Part shown: positions 47,018-54,170 of the stretch, in pieces | Position numbering within the stretch: the first letter of the stretch is position 1 | Layout of the letters: every line of letters starts with the position of its first letter | Source: Bacteroides cellulosilyticus | GTDB taxonomy: Bacteria > Bacteroidota > Bacteroidia > Bacteroidales > Bacteroidaceae | Assembly (NCBI RefSeq): GCF_020091405.1 | Contig: NZ_CP081903.1 | Span: 5,518,501 to 5,582,500, forward strand | Reading direction: 5' to 3' | DNA: 64,000 nucleotides | Program-made: the position numbers and the translations under genes | Notes under the pieces: model-generated | Told to the model about the DNA's origin: nothing | The model's input: only the letters and a program-made list of their open reading frames with translations | Databases searched by the model: none

Positions 47018-47113
47018 TCTATGATTATTTCAGAAAAGTGCGTTCCTCTGGGGCTTTGAACTTCTTGCATACACTTGAAATTCAATCACTTGCGAACACT
47101 TTATGTAAAATAC

Positions 47114-47137
47114 GACAAGCTTTGTGCTCCTCTTGTC
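47114..47137 (-). promoter_or_regulatory. Hairpin in the upxY leader
   Basis: Arms GACAAG and CTTGTC (47132-47137 with 47114-47119) flank a 12-base loop in the untranslated leader. On the minus strand GTATTTT follows. It may be a pause or attenuation site for UpxY; this is inference. Confidence 0.35.
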
Positions 47138-47219
47138 AACGAGTTTTTTACAGCAGTTCAATGCCTTATAGGTAAAAAGCTATAAACGAGCAGATTACAG
47201 TCAAAAAGTATTTTTTAAT

Positions 47220-47233
47220 CGTTCGTTTAATGG
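47220..47233. repeat. Left inverted repeat of the putative invertible promoter
   Basis: CGTTCGTTTAATGG is the exact reverse complement of the sequence at 47412-47425. The pair encloses 178 bp with an internal promoter, the layout of recombinase-inverted capsule promoters in Bacteroides. Confidence 0.75.
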
Positions 47234-47377
47234 ACGTCAAGATTTTAAAAAAGACAAAGAAAGAAAAAGAATAAAATGGGTAAATATTAACAGATATTTT
47301 TAGTCTCCATTTATCGTTTATAATCAAATAGTTAGCTTCATTTTTACCCTATTTAAAGAAGTTTTTTTATCAAACAT

Positions 47378-47408
47378 TTTGTCATTCGAAAAAACACCTT
47401 TATCTTTG
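47378..47408 (+). promoter_or_regulatory. Capsule promoter in OFF orientation
   Basis: A -33 TTTG (47378-47381) and a -7 TATCTTTG (47401-47408) are separated by 19 bp, matching the Bacteroidetes sigma-ABfr consensus. It points rightward, away from upxY, and lies just inside the right inverted repeat. Inversion of the segment would point it at upxY. Confidence 0.7.
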
Positions 47409-47411
47409 CGC

Positions 47412-47425
47412 CCATTAAACGAACG
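47412..47425. repeat. Right inverted repeat of the putative invertible promoter
   Basis: CCATTAAACGAACG pairs perfectly over 14 bp with 47220-47233. Outside the repeat the flanks diverge, so the repeat is shorter than many described examples. Confidence 0.75.
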
Positions 47426-47733
47426 TTTTTTGAACACCTCTCATTGAAAAGCATATATATTTAATCTACAATTATTTATGTCCAACGAAATATTATATTA
47501 ACTACTTTTCCCCTACCCCTATTAGTATCTCTAAATTTTATATTCTACTTTTACAACATTTTCATCTGTGAATATCAGTTAAAATCATAATTAAAATTTA
47601 TACACTATGGGAGATTTAAAAAAAAGAGAAGCTAAGCAAGTCTGGCTCAAGCCAAAAGTCTTATAATACTGAAAACAAGGTTATAAGCAATAACAGAACG
47701 GTTTGTACAAAAAGTATAGTCGATGAAAAATTA

Positions 47734-48015
47734 TTGGCTGAACGATATTATGCAGGCGAAAAAACTCATTTGTATGTAGGTATGCTCCGATACTTCAAAT
47801 TAGATGGTTTCAGAGGCACAAATATTAAAACGATCAGCGATTTAGCTATGTTCTTATACAAGTCTGATAAAATTGTAAAACACGAAAAAGGAGAAGATAA
47901 TCCATTGGAAATAAGTAGTATTATAACAGAACTAAGAAAAGTGTGGGCAGTGATAAAGATGGAAGAAACCGAACACATAGACCCATACGGATATGATGTA
48001 AAAATAAATCAGTGA
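47734..48015 (+). CDS. Small hypothetical protein, apparently frameshifted at its 5' end
   Basis: The open frame from a TTG at 47734 gives 93 residues. The same frame is open back to 47620 with protein-like composition but no ATG. An ATG at 47607 begins MGDLKK in another frame, then meets a run of eight As (47618-47625). Losing one A would fuse the two into a protein of about 135 residues. As it stands, the ATG frame stops after 19 codons (47607-47666). I do not recognise the family; the body contains HLYVGMLRYFKLDGFRG. In this DNA orientation the capsule promoter would read into it. Confidence 0.5.
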   Translation: MAERYYAGEKTHLYVGMLRYFKLDGFRGTNIKTISDLAMFLYKSDKIVKHEKGEDNPLEISSIITELRKVWAVIKMEETEHIDPYGYDVKINQ

Positions 48016-48070
48016 TAGTTTACTCCAAAGAAAGGGCATAACTTTGCCCCCGTCAATCTGAATGTGGTAA

Positions 48071-48147
48071 GGCTACACCCTTTCACCCGGATGGTGTAGC
48101 CCTAACTACAAAAGGGTGTAGCCATCCGGAACAAAGGGTGTAGCCAT
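48071..48147 (+). repeat. Nested inverted and direct repeats with mutually exclusive hairpins
   Basis: GGCTACACCCTTT (48071-48083) is the exact reverse complement of AAAGGGTGTAGCC at 48111-48123 and again at 48133-48145. Its first 9 bases also pair with GGTGTAGCC at 48093-48101. CCGGATGG (48087-48094) pairs with CCATCCGG (48122-48129). Several alternative stems are therefore possible between two small genes. Confidence 0.7.
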
Positions 48148-48195
48148 CGCAGAAGATTGATTATTAATCATTTATAAACTACTAAATTCATTAAA

Positions 48196-48558
48196 ATGAA
48201 GAAACAAACGTTGGGGCACCAATCGAATCATGTAACGAAAAGCGAAAGAGTTGAAAATCTATGGAAGAAACTTATCAGACAGGAAACTGATTTATCAGAT
48301 GAAACCATCGCATGGATGACAAGACGAATTAGACTACTGACAGAGTATATGGCATACGGATGTGCACTAATAGCCTATCGCAAGCAGAATGGAGAATTTT
48401 ACATGGCAAGAGCAACACTCGTATATTATGAAACCTGTTTCCATCGAAAATACGACATTGAACGTATCCAGCGACATGTGGTATACTGGGATATAGAACA
48501 GCAGGGATGGAGAACATTCCAGATAGAGAATTTTCTGGAGTGGAAACCGATGATTTAA
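48196..48558 (+). CDS. SH3-like beta-barrel protein (DUF2693-like)
   Basis: This is a 120-residue protein. Its C-terminal half resembles the DUF2693 SH3-fold proteins of Bacteroidales mobile and accessory regions: TLVYYETCFHRKYDIERIQR, then VVYWDIEQQGWRTFQIENFL. The N-terminal half is helical and basic. The function is unknown; the family is often seen near phage-like or transferred genes. It lies between the invertible promoter and ispE, downstream of the repeat element. Confidence 0.6.
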   Translation: MKKQTLGHQSNHVTKSERVENLWKKLIRQETDLSDETIAWMTRRIRLLTEYMAYGCALIAYRKQNGEFYMARATLVYYETCFHRKYDIERIQRHVVYWDIEQQGWRTFQIENFLEWKPMI

Positions 48559-48650
48559 ATGAAGAATGAAAAATTAAGAATGAAGAATTATGGATTCATA
48601 TCTATTGCATGACGCCAATGCAAGCAGTAATTTTAAAATAATGATGATAG

Positions 48651-48827
48651 TTGCAACGCCAAAAAGTAACGGTCATCAAGGAAATCAATGCCATCCTTAG
48701 ACTCACGGATTTCGGAAAGCTGAAAGGAAAGATATGGAAAATACTCTATGACATCAACAACTCGCCGCAGATGAAAGCAAGGATTGTGATGCCGGGAAAA
48801 TATATTCTGAAGCTACTCCAAAACTAA
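48651..48827 (+). CDS. Possible small protein, TTG start
   Basis: A 58-codon frame starts at TTG. It contains VTVIKEINAILRLTDFG, KIWKILYDINNSPQMKARI and KYILKLLQN, a sequence that looks protein-like and basic. An ATG at 48641 lies 10 bp upstream but in another frame, giving a short product, so this may also be a decayed gene. I do not recognise it. The rest of the 48559-48990 gap contains repeats and a hairpin. Confidence 0.35.
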   Translation: MQRQKVTVIKEINAILRLTDFGKLKGKIWKILYDINNSPQMKARIVMPGKYILKLLQN

Positions 48828-48843
48828 AAACGATCGGACGAAT

Positions 48844-48888
48844 AAGTCAAAGAGGTATTTCTCCCTCCAAAGTAAGCCTCTTTGACTT
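48844..48888. terminator. Hairpin upstream of ispE, possible terminator
   Basis: AAGTCAAAGAGG (48844-48855) and CCTCTTTGACTT (48877-48888) pair perfectly over 12 bp with a 21-base loop. No strong T-run follows on either strand. Confidence 0.5.
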
Positions 48889-48895
48889 AATTCCA

Positions 48896-48972
48896 CTATT
48901 TGCTTTCCGTTCTAAACAAATACTCTCTCTATTTGCTTTTCACTCTAAACAAATTCGTATATTTGCTACACA
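48896..48972. repeat. Short 33-bp tandem repeat in the ispE leader
   Basis: Two units starting at 48896 and 48929 share CTATTTGCTTT and TCTAAACAAAT at identical spacing. A third partial unit begins near 48962. They lie immediately upstream of ispE and may include its promoter. Confidence 0.5.
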
Positions 48973-48990
48973 TAAATCGCTTTAAAAATC

Positions 48991-49821
48991 ATGATAACAT
49001 TTCCAAATGCCAAAATAAACCTGGGACTGAACATTGTAGAAAAACGTCCCGACGGGTACCATAATCTGGAAACAGTATTCTATCCTGTTCCCCTGGAAGA
49101 CGCGCTGGAGGTCAACGTGCTAAACGAAGGTAGCAAGAAGTTTCGTCTGCATCAGGCAGGATTAGAAATCGAAGGAGAAGTTGAAAATAACTTAGTGGTG
49201 AAAGCTTATAAGCTTCTGGATGAGAAGTTCAATCTGCCGCCCGTGGATATTCACCTGTTCAAGCATATTCCTTCCGGTGCCGGTTTAGGCGGTGGATCAT
49301 CCGATGCAGCTTACATGCTGAAATTATTGAATGAGAAATTCAGTCTGGAACTAACGGATGAAACCTTAGAAGAATATGCCGCAAAACTGGGGGCAGACTG
49401 TGCCTTTTTCATCCGGAATACCCCAACATACGCCGAAGGAATAGGGAACGTCTTCTCCCCTATCTCTTTATCCCTAAAAGAGTATCAGATTGTTTTAGTC
49501 AAACCGGATATATTTGTTTCCACCCGGGAAGCATTTGCAAAGATAAAACCGCATCGGCAAGATATCCCATTGAAAGAAGTGTTGAAACATCCCATAGAAG
49601 AATGGAAGGAACTTATGGTAAATGACTTCGAAGAAAGCGTATTTCCTCAATTTCCAGCCATCAAGGCGATTAAGGAAAAGCTGTATAAGCAAGGGGCCGT
49701 ATACGCTGCCATGACAGGCTCCGGTTCATCCGTATTCGGGTTGTTCAAACCGGAAGATAATAAACCTGCAAAAGAGGGTTTTGGAGAAAACGCATTTGTT
49801 TATCGAGGAACATTAAAATAG
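48991..49821 (+). CDS. ispE: 4-diphosphocytidyl-2-C-methyl-D-erythritol kinase
   Basis: This 276-residue GHMP kinase phosphorylates CDP-methylerythritol in the non-mevalonate isoprenoid pathway. [20 protein letters not shown] at the N-terminus carries the catalytic Lys and substrate residues. [16 protein letters not shown] is the ATP-binding GHMP motif, and [10 protein letters not shown] near the end is the third motif. It is monocistronic, ending at a clear terminator. Confidence 0.97.
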   Translation: MITFPNAKINLGLNIVEKRPDGYHNLETVFYPVPLEDALEVNVLNEGSKKFRLHQAGLEIEGEVENNLVVKAYKLLDEKFNLPPVDIHLFKHIPSGAGLGGGSSDAAYMLKLLNEKFSLELTDETLEEYAAKLGADCAFFIRNTPTYAEGIGNVFSPISLSLKEYQIVLVKPDIFVSTREAFAKIKPHRQDIPLKEVLKHPIEEWKELMVNDFEESVFPQFPAIKAIKEKLYKQGAVYAAMTGSGSSVFGLFKPEDNKPAKEGFGENAFVYRGTLK

Positions 49822-49854
49822 CAGGCGAATATTTTTTTTTATGTATATAATATG

Positions 49855-49884
49855 AAAGAGGCTAAATCCAAGCCTCTTTTTTTG
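49855..49884 (+). terminator. Rho-independent terminator of ispE
   Basis: AAAGAGGC (49855-49862) and GCCTCTTT (49872-49879) form an 8-bp stem with a 9-base loop, followed by more Ts. It lies 34 bp after the stop codon. Confidence 0.9.
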
Positions 49885-49896
49885 TTCACCAGTGAA

Positions 49897-49932
49897 CAAA
49901 AAAATAAGCCCTGTCTCCCGACAAGGCTTATT
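49897..49932 (-). terminator. Rho-independent terminator of galE
   Basis: On the minus strand GGCTTATT-type arms (49925-49932 with 49903-49910) and an inner TGTC/GACA pair form the stem. A T-run follows at about 49902-49897. A separate 9-bp palindrome with TTTGTTCAC arms lies just beyond, at 49881-49900. The stretch 49933-50130 holds nothing else I can support. Confidence 0.75.
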
Positions 49933-50130
49933 CACAACACAAACACAAAATAAAACACGACAAAACTACTATGCAATCTTACCTGTCTATGCCGGGGAGG
50001 CATAAGTACTAGTTACGGATATTCACATATACATAAACAGCGTCAGGCTGATTTGCAACATATAAACAAATGCGGGGAAGCATTTGTTCATTCCCTATTT
50101 GTTAATAAAAACAAAAATCTCTTTTAATGC

Positions 50131-51165
50131 TTATTGAATACCTCTTTCACGGAGCTTCAATTGCCAGTTCCAGGCAGAGAGCAACGTATCTTCGATAGTT
50201 TCAACAGCTGTCCAACCCAACTCTTCATTTGCGAATTTAGGATCGGCCCATACCTTTTCAATATCTCCCGCACGACGACCAACAATCTGATAATTCAGTT
50301 TCACGCCGGTTGCCTTTTCGAAAGCATTGATTAATTCCAATACTGAAAGACCGCGTCCCGTTCCAATGTTGAACACTTCCACTTTCTCTTTTTGTTTATT
50401 TTCCAAGATGCGGCGGATAGCAATCACATGTGCTTTTGCTAAATCGACTACATTAATGAAGTCGCGTATGCAAGAGCCGTCGGGCGTATCATAATCATCA
50501 CCGAACACACTCAGTTTCTCACGGATACCGATAGCGGTCTGGGTCAGATAAGGTATCAAGTTTTGAGGCACACCATTAGGCAATTCACCAAGCAATGCTG
50601 TAGGATGCGCACCAATCGGATTGAAATAGCGCAGCAATATTGCATTGATAGGAGCACCTGAAGCCACAGTATCACGAACAATCTCTTCATTGATCTGCTT
50701 TGTATTGCCATAAGGAGATTCAGCTTTCTTAATCGGCGCTTTCTCCGTCACCGGCAATTCATCCGGTTGGCCATATACAGTACAAGAAGACGAGAATACA
50801 ATACCTTCCACTCCATGCTTCGGCATCAATTCAAGCAGGTTTATCAATGAAACCAGATTGTTGCGGTAATAAAGCAACGGCTTCTGAACCGATTCGCCTA
50901 CAGCCTTACTGGCTGCAAAGTGGATGATGGCTTTAATGCCTTTATATTTAGTAAACACAGCGTCAAGACCGGCGAAATCCAAGCAATCCAACTTTTCGAA
51001 TGCGGGACGAATACCCGATACTTTTTCGATGTTATCAACTACATCGGCGCTAGAGTTTGACAAATTATCGATTATCACGACTTCGAAACCTGCGTTCTGA
51101 AGTTCTACTACAGTATGTGAACCAATGTATCCTGTTCCACCTGTAACCAAAATTCTTTCTTTCAT
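50131..51165 (-). CDS. galE: UDP-glucose 4-epimerase
   Basis: This 344-residue extended SDR interconverts UDP-glucose and UDP-galactose. The NAD-binding TGGTGYIGSH lies at 8-17. SSSCTVYG and the catalytic YGNTK follow. LRYFNPIGAHP and the C-terminal RRAGDIEKVWADP complete the GalE signature. It supplies sugar nucleotides for surface glycans but lies outside the capsule operon. It has its own -7 element at 51204-51211. Confidence 0.96.
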   Translation of the reverse strand: MKERILVTGGTGYIGSHTVVELQNAGFEVVIIDNLSNSSADVVDNIEKVSGIRPAFEKLDCLDFAGLDAVFTKYKGIKAIIHFAASKAVGESVQKPLLYYRNNLVSLINLLELMPKHGVEGIVFSSSCTVYGQPDELPVTEKAPIKKAESPYGNTKQINEEIVRDTVASGAPINAILLRYFNPIGAHPTALLGELPNGVPQNLIPYLTQTAIGIREKLSVFGDDYDTPDGSCIRDFINVVDLAKAHVIAIRRILENKQKEKVEVFNIGTGRGLSVLELINAFEKATGVKLNYQIVGRRAGDIEKVWADPKFANEELGWTAVETIEDTLLSAWNWQLKLRERGIQ

Positions 51166-51203
51166 CAGTGATTTATTCTATTAGGTTATCATCGTTGTGG
51201 CGG

Positions 51204-51211
51204 CAAATTTA
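51204..51211 (-). promoter_or_regulatory. -7 element of the galE promoter
   Basis: The minus strand reads TAAATTTG (TAnnTTTG), 39 bp upstream of galE. Confidence 0.5.
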
Positions 51212-51261
51212 CGGAAATTAATTTAGATAAAATAAAAAAAGAGTGTTTTTTTTAGTCTAAA

Positions 51262-51291
51262 AAAGAAAGGGGTAGAATTTCCTCTACCCCT
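51262..51291 (-). terminator. Terminator of the rsx operon
   Basis: AGGGGTAGA (51268-51276) and TCTACCCCT (51283-51291) form a 9-bp stem with a 6-base loop. On the minus strand TTCTTTTTT follows. It lies 25 bp after the rsxA stop. Confidence 0.88.
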
Positions 51292-51315
51292 AACCTATAG
51301 TTAATGTTCTATTTT

Positions 51316-51894
51316 TCAGATTTTCACAACACCTGAGAAGCCCATAAAGGCCATAGCCAAAAGACCGGCAGTAATCAGAGCGATCGGAGTTCCCTTCATT
51401 CCTTTCGGGATATTTACCAAACTCATCTGTTCGCGCAAACCTGCGAAAAGAGTCAGTGCCAGACCAAAACCGATAGCAGTGGAAAATGCATAAACCACAC
51501 CGGTCAACAGATCATAATCCTTCTGAATAACGAGGATCGTTACACCAAGAATACAACAGTTAGTCGTAATCAAAGGTAAGAATACGCCCAGCGCCTGATA
51601 CAAGGAAGGTGATACTTTTTTCAGAATGATTTCCACCATCTGAACCAATGCGGCAATCACCAAGATGAAAGTAATAGTCTGCAAATAGCCCAGATCGAAA
51701 GCATCAAGCACAAATTTCTGGATAAGGAACGTTACAATAGTGGCTATAGTAAGCACAAATGCCACAGCAGCCGACATACCCAACGCTGTTTCCACTTTCT
51801 TGGATACACCGAGGAACGGACAGATTCCCAGGAACTGCGACAATACGATGTTATTGACAAAGATTGCCGAAATAAATATCAATATATATTCCAT
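51316..51894 (-). CDS. rsxA: Rnf/Rsx electron transport complex subunit A
   Basis: This 192-residue integral membrane protein has six predicted helices. It starts with ISAIFVNNIVLSQFLGICPFLGVSKK, a hallmark of RnfA, including the cysteine near the membrane Fe-S centre. Together with RsxE it forms the core of the ferredoxin:NAD+ oxidoreductase that couples electron flow to Na+ (or H+) translocation. It is the last gene of the operon. Confidence 0.97.
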   Translation of the reverse strand: MEYILIFISAIFVNNIVLSQFLGICPFLGVSKKVETALGMSAAVAFVLTIATIVTFLIQKFVLDAFDLGYLQTITFILVIAALVQMVEIILKKVSPSLYQALGVFLPLITTNCCILGVTILVIQKDYDLLTGVVYAFSTAIGFGLALTLFAGLREQMSLVNIPKGMKGTPIALITAGLLAMAFMGFSGVVKI

Positions 51895-51907
51895 ACTAAT
51901 TTCTTAA

Positions 51908-52492
51908 TTATGCTTTCTTAAAGCTGTTAATCAATGCAATCAGATAGCCCAAAGCAATGAAGGCACCCGGAGCAAGTACAAACACCAACATACCATATTC
52001 TTCGGGAAGAATAGTCAGGTTGAAAATCTTACCTGTACCCAGAAACTCACGCACAGCCCCCAGCAGAGTCAGAGCAATAGTAAAGCCAAGTCCCATACCC
52101 AGACCGTCGAACAAAGAGGCCACCGGACCATTCTTGGCAGCAAAAGCCTCAGCACGTCCCAGCACGATACAGTTTACTACGATCAAAGGAATAAACAGAC
52201 CCAACGTTGCATACAATGCCGGAACAAACGCCTGCATAACCATCTGCAACAATGTTACGAAAGATGCAATCACCACAATAAAAGCCGGAATACGTACCAT
52301 ATCAGGGATAAGGTTCTTGATCAGAGAGATTACCACATTGGAACAAATAAGTACGAACATCGTAGCCAAGCCCATCCCCATACCATTAATGGCAGAGGAA
52401 GTAGTACCCAACGTAGGACACATACCAAGCAGGAGCACAAATATAGGATTCTCTTTGATAATCCCGTTCATCATAACTTTAAAATTATTCAT
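51908..52492 (-). CDS. rsxE: Rnf/Rsx electron transport complex subunit E
   Basis: This 194-residue membrane protein is homologous in plan to RsxA in inverted topology. ENPIFVLLLGMCPTLGTTSS contains the conserved cysteine. VNCIVLGRAEAFA and GLGFTIALTLLGAVREFLG are typical of RnfE. It lies between rsxG and rsxA with short gaps. Confidence 0.97.
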   Translation of the reverse strand: MNNFKVMMNGIIKENPIFVLLLGMCPTLGTTSSAINGMGMGLATMFVLICSNVVISLIKNLIPDMVRIPAFIVVIASFVTLLQMVMQAFVPALYATLGLFIPLIVVNCIVLGRAEAFAAKNGPVASLFDGLGMGLGFTIALTLLGAVREFLGTGKIFNLTILPEEYGMLVFVLAPGAFIALGYLIALINSFKKA

Positions 52493-52509
52493 ATCTTCTA
52501 CTCCTTTCT

Positions 52510-53172
52510 TTATTTAGCGCTGATAGAGTCCGCAGCTTCAGTAGCGGCTTTTTCAGCAGGTTCAACAACTTTTTGCGTAGCACCTGTAGCGGCATCCGAT
52601 TCATTCTGGCCGGCATAAGCTGCATAAGCAGCATTCACAGCATTCAGGAAAGCTCGTGAAGTAATAGTAGAAGCCGTGATGGCATCTACCTGGCCTCCAT
52701 CTTTGCTCACAGACAACGGAGTCTTACCCGGATTCATACCTTTGATACTTCCTTTATTTCCTTCTTTAAACCAATCGGCAGCTTTGGAGCCCAATCCCGG
52801 AGTTTCCACATGCGACAACAGGGAATAATCTATGATGTTTCCTTCCGCATCAAAGCCTACCAGTACTTTCAGTTCACCACCGAATGCCATTGAGCTTGCT
52901 TCTACAGCAGCACCAATAAATTCTCCACCTTTCGTAGCAGGATACACAGCATAATCTACACCGTTCACAGCCTGCATCTTCTTTTCTGCAATCGGATCAT
53001 TATCGAAACCGGGAACCACTGCACTGACTGCGTCGCTCAATGTCTTTGCATTGGCTTGTGCTATAGGTTCTTTCGTCAATTCATTCACATATGCCAGCAA
53101 AGCCACAGAGATAGCAGTAACGCCCGTGAGTACCAGCAACATATTCTTCAAGGATGATTCTAACTTTTTCAT
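52510..53172 (-). CDS. rsxG: Rnf/Rsx electron transport complex subunit G (flavoprotein)
   Basis: This 220-residue protein has one N-terminal membrane helix (about 10-28) and a periplasmic FMN-binding domain. The covalent flavin-attachment region is DAITASTITSRAFLNAV, with the acceptor threonine in the T-x-T part. The C-terminal 35 residues are Ala/Glu-rich and probably disordered. It overlaps rsxD by 4 bp (ATGA). Confidence 0.95.
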   Translation of the reverse strand: MKKLESSLKNMLLVLTGVTAISVALLAYVNELTKEPIAQANAKTLSDAVSAVVPGFDNDPIAEKKMQAVNGVDYAVYPATKGGEFIGAAVEASSMAFGGELKVLVGFDAEGNIIDYSLLSHVETPGLGSKAADWFKEGNKGSIKGMNPGKTPLSVSKDGGQVDAITASTITSRAFLNAVNAAYAAYAGQNESDAATGATQKVVEPAEKAATEAADSISAK

Positions 53173-54161
53173 TTCTTCTTCGCTACCTCCCCAAAGCGTT
53201 TAGGTTTACAATATGTATTAATCAGCGGAGTAAAGGCGTTCATAATCAAAATAGCGAATGACATACCTTCGGGATAAGCACCGAACAGACGGATAATCAC
53301 TGTCAGTAACCCGATACATACACCATAAATCAGCATCCCCTTCTTGCTCATCGGAGAAGTAACGTAGTCAGTAGCCATAAAAATAGCACCCAGCATCAAA
53401 CCACCTGTAAGCAGCTGAAGCACGGGAGATACATACAGTTCAGGATCTACCAGATGCATAATACCCGAGAACACAAATACTGTAGCCAATATAGAAATAG
53501 GAATATGCCAGGTAATAATTTTCTTCCAAAGCATATAAGCTAATCCCAGCAGTAACGCCAACGCACTGACTTCACCCAGACAACCGCCATTGTTACCAAT
53601 CAGCAAATCGAAAGAGGAAGGCAAATCTTTCAGAGCCTCTATATTTCCACCGGCAATCTGCTTCATCAGATTAAGCGGGGTAGCAGCCGTCGTAGCATCG
53701 GTGTAAGAAGTCAACTGCCCCACTACCGGCCAACTCGTCATTTGCACAGGGAAAGAAAGCAACAGAAACACACGGCCTGCCAATGCAGGGTTGAACGGAT
53801 TATTACCCAATCCTCCAAAAGACATCTTACCTACGCCTATGGCGAACAATGCACCCAGAATAATAATCCAGATAGGCAGATTGGAAGGTAAATTGAATGC
53901 CAGCAACACACCTGTGATTACAGCAGAACCGTCACAGATTGTTGTGGTTTCTTTCTTCATCAGGAATTTACCAATAGCCCATTCGAAGAACAAACAGGCA
54001 GCTACCGATGTAGCCGTGACAATCAGTGCACCCAGTCCGAAGAAATAAAGCGATACAAGAAATGCAGGAATCAATGCAATAAGCACACCATACATGTTCT
54101 TTTTCACGCTGTCACCACCATGGACGTGGGGTGAAAGTGATATTATTAATTTATTTTCCAT
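53169..54161 (-). CDS. rsxD: Rnf/Rsx electron transport complex subunit D
   Basis: This 330-residue membrane protein has about 9-10 helices. SPHVHGGDSVKKNMYGVLIA at the N-terminus is typical. The FMN-attachment motif appears as DATTAATPL near 180, with threonine as acceptor. KMSFGGLGNNPFNPALAGR is also diagnostic. Translationally coupled to rsxG. Confidence 0.96.
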   Translation of the reverse strand: MENKLIISLSPHVHGGDSVKKNMYGVLIALIPAFLVSLYFFGLGALIVTATSVAACLFFEWAIGKFLMKKETTTICDGSAVITGVLLAFNLPSNLPIWIIILGALFAIGVGKMSFGGLGNNPFNPALAGRVFLLLSFPVQMTSWPVVGQLTSYTDATTAATPLNLMKQIAGGNIEALKDLPSSFDLLIGNNGGCLGEVSALALLLGLAYMLWKKIITWHIPISILATVFVFSGIMHLVDPELYVSPVLQLLTGGLMLGAIFMATDYVTSPMSKKGMLIYGVCIGLLTVIIRLFGAYPEGMSFAILIMNAFTPLINTYCKPKRFGEVAKKK

Positions 54162-54170
54162 ACTTCGTTA

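Noticed and set aside
48896..48972. CRISPR-like array upstream of ispE
   Set aside because: Only about two units with no spacer/repeat structure and no cas genes.
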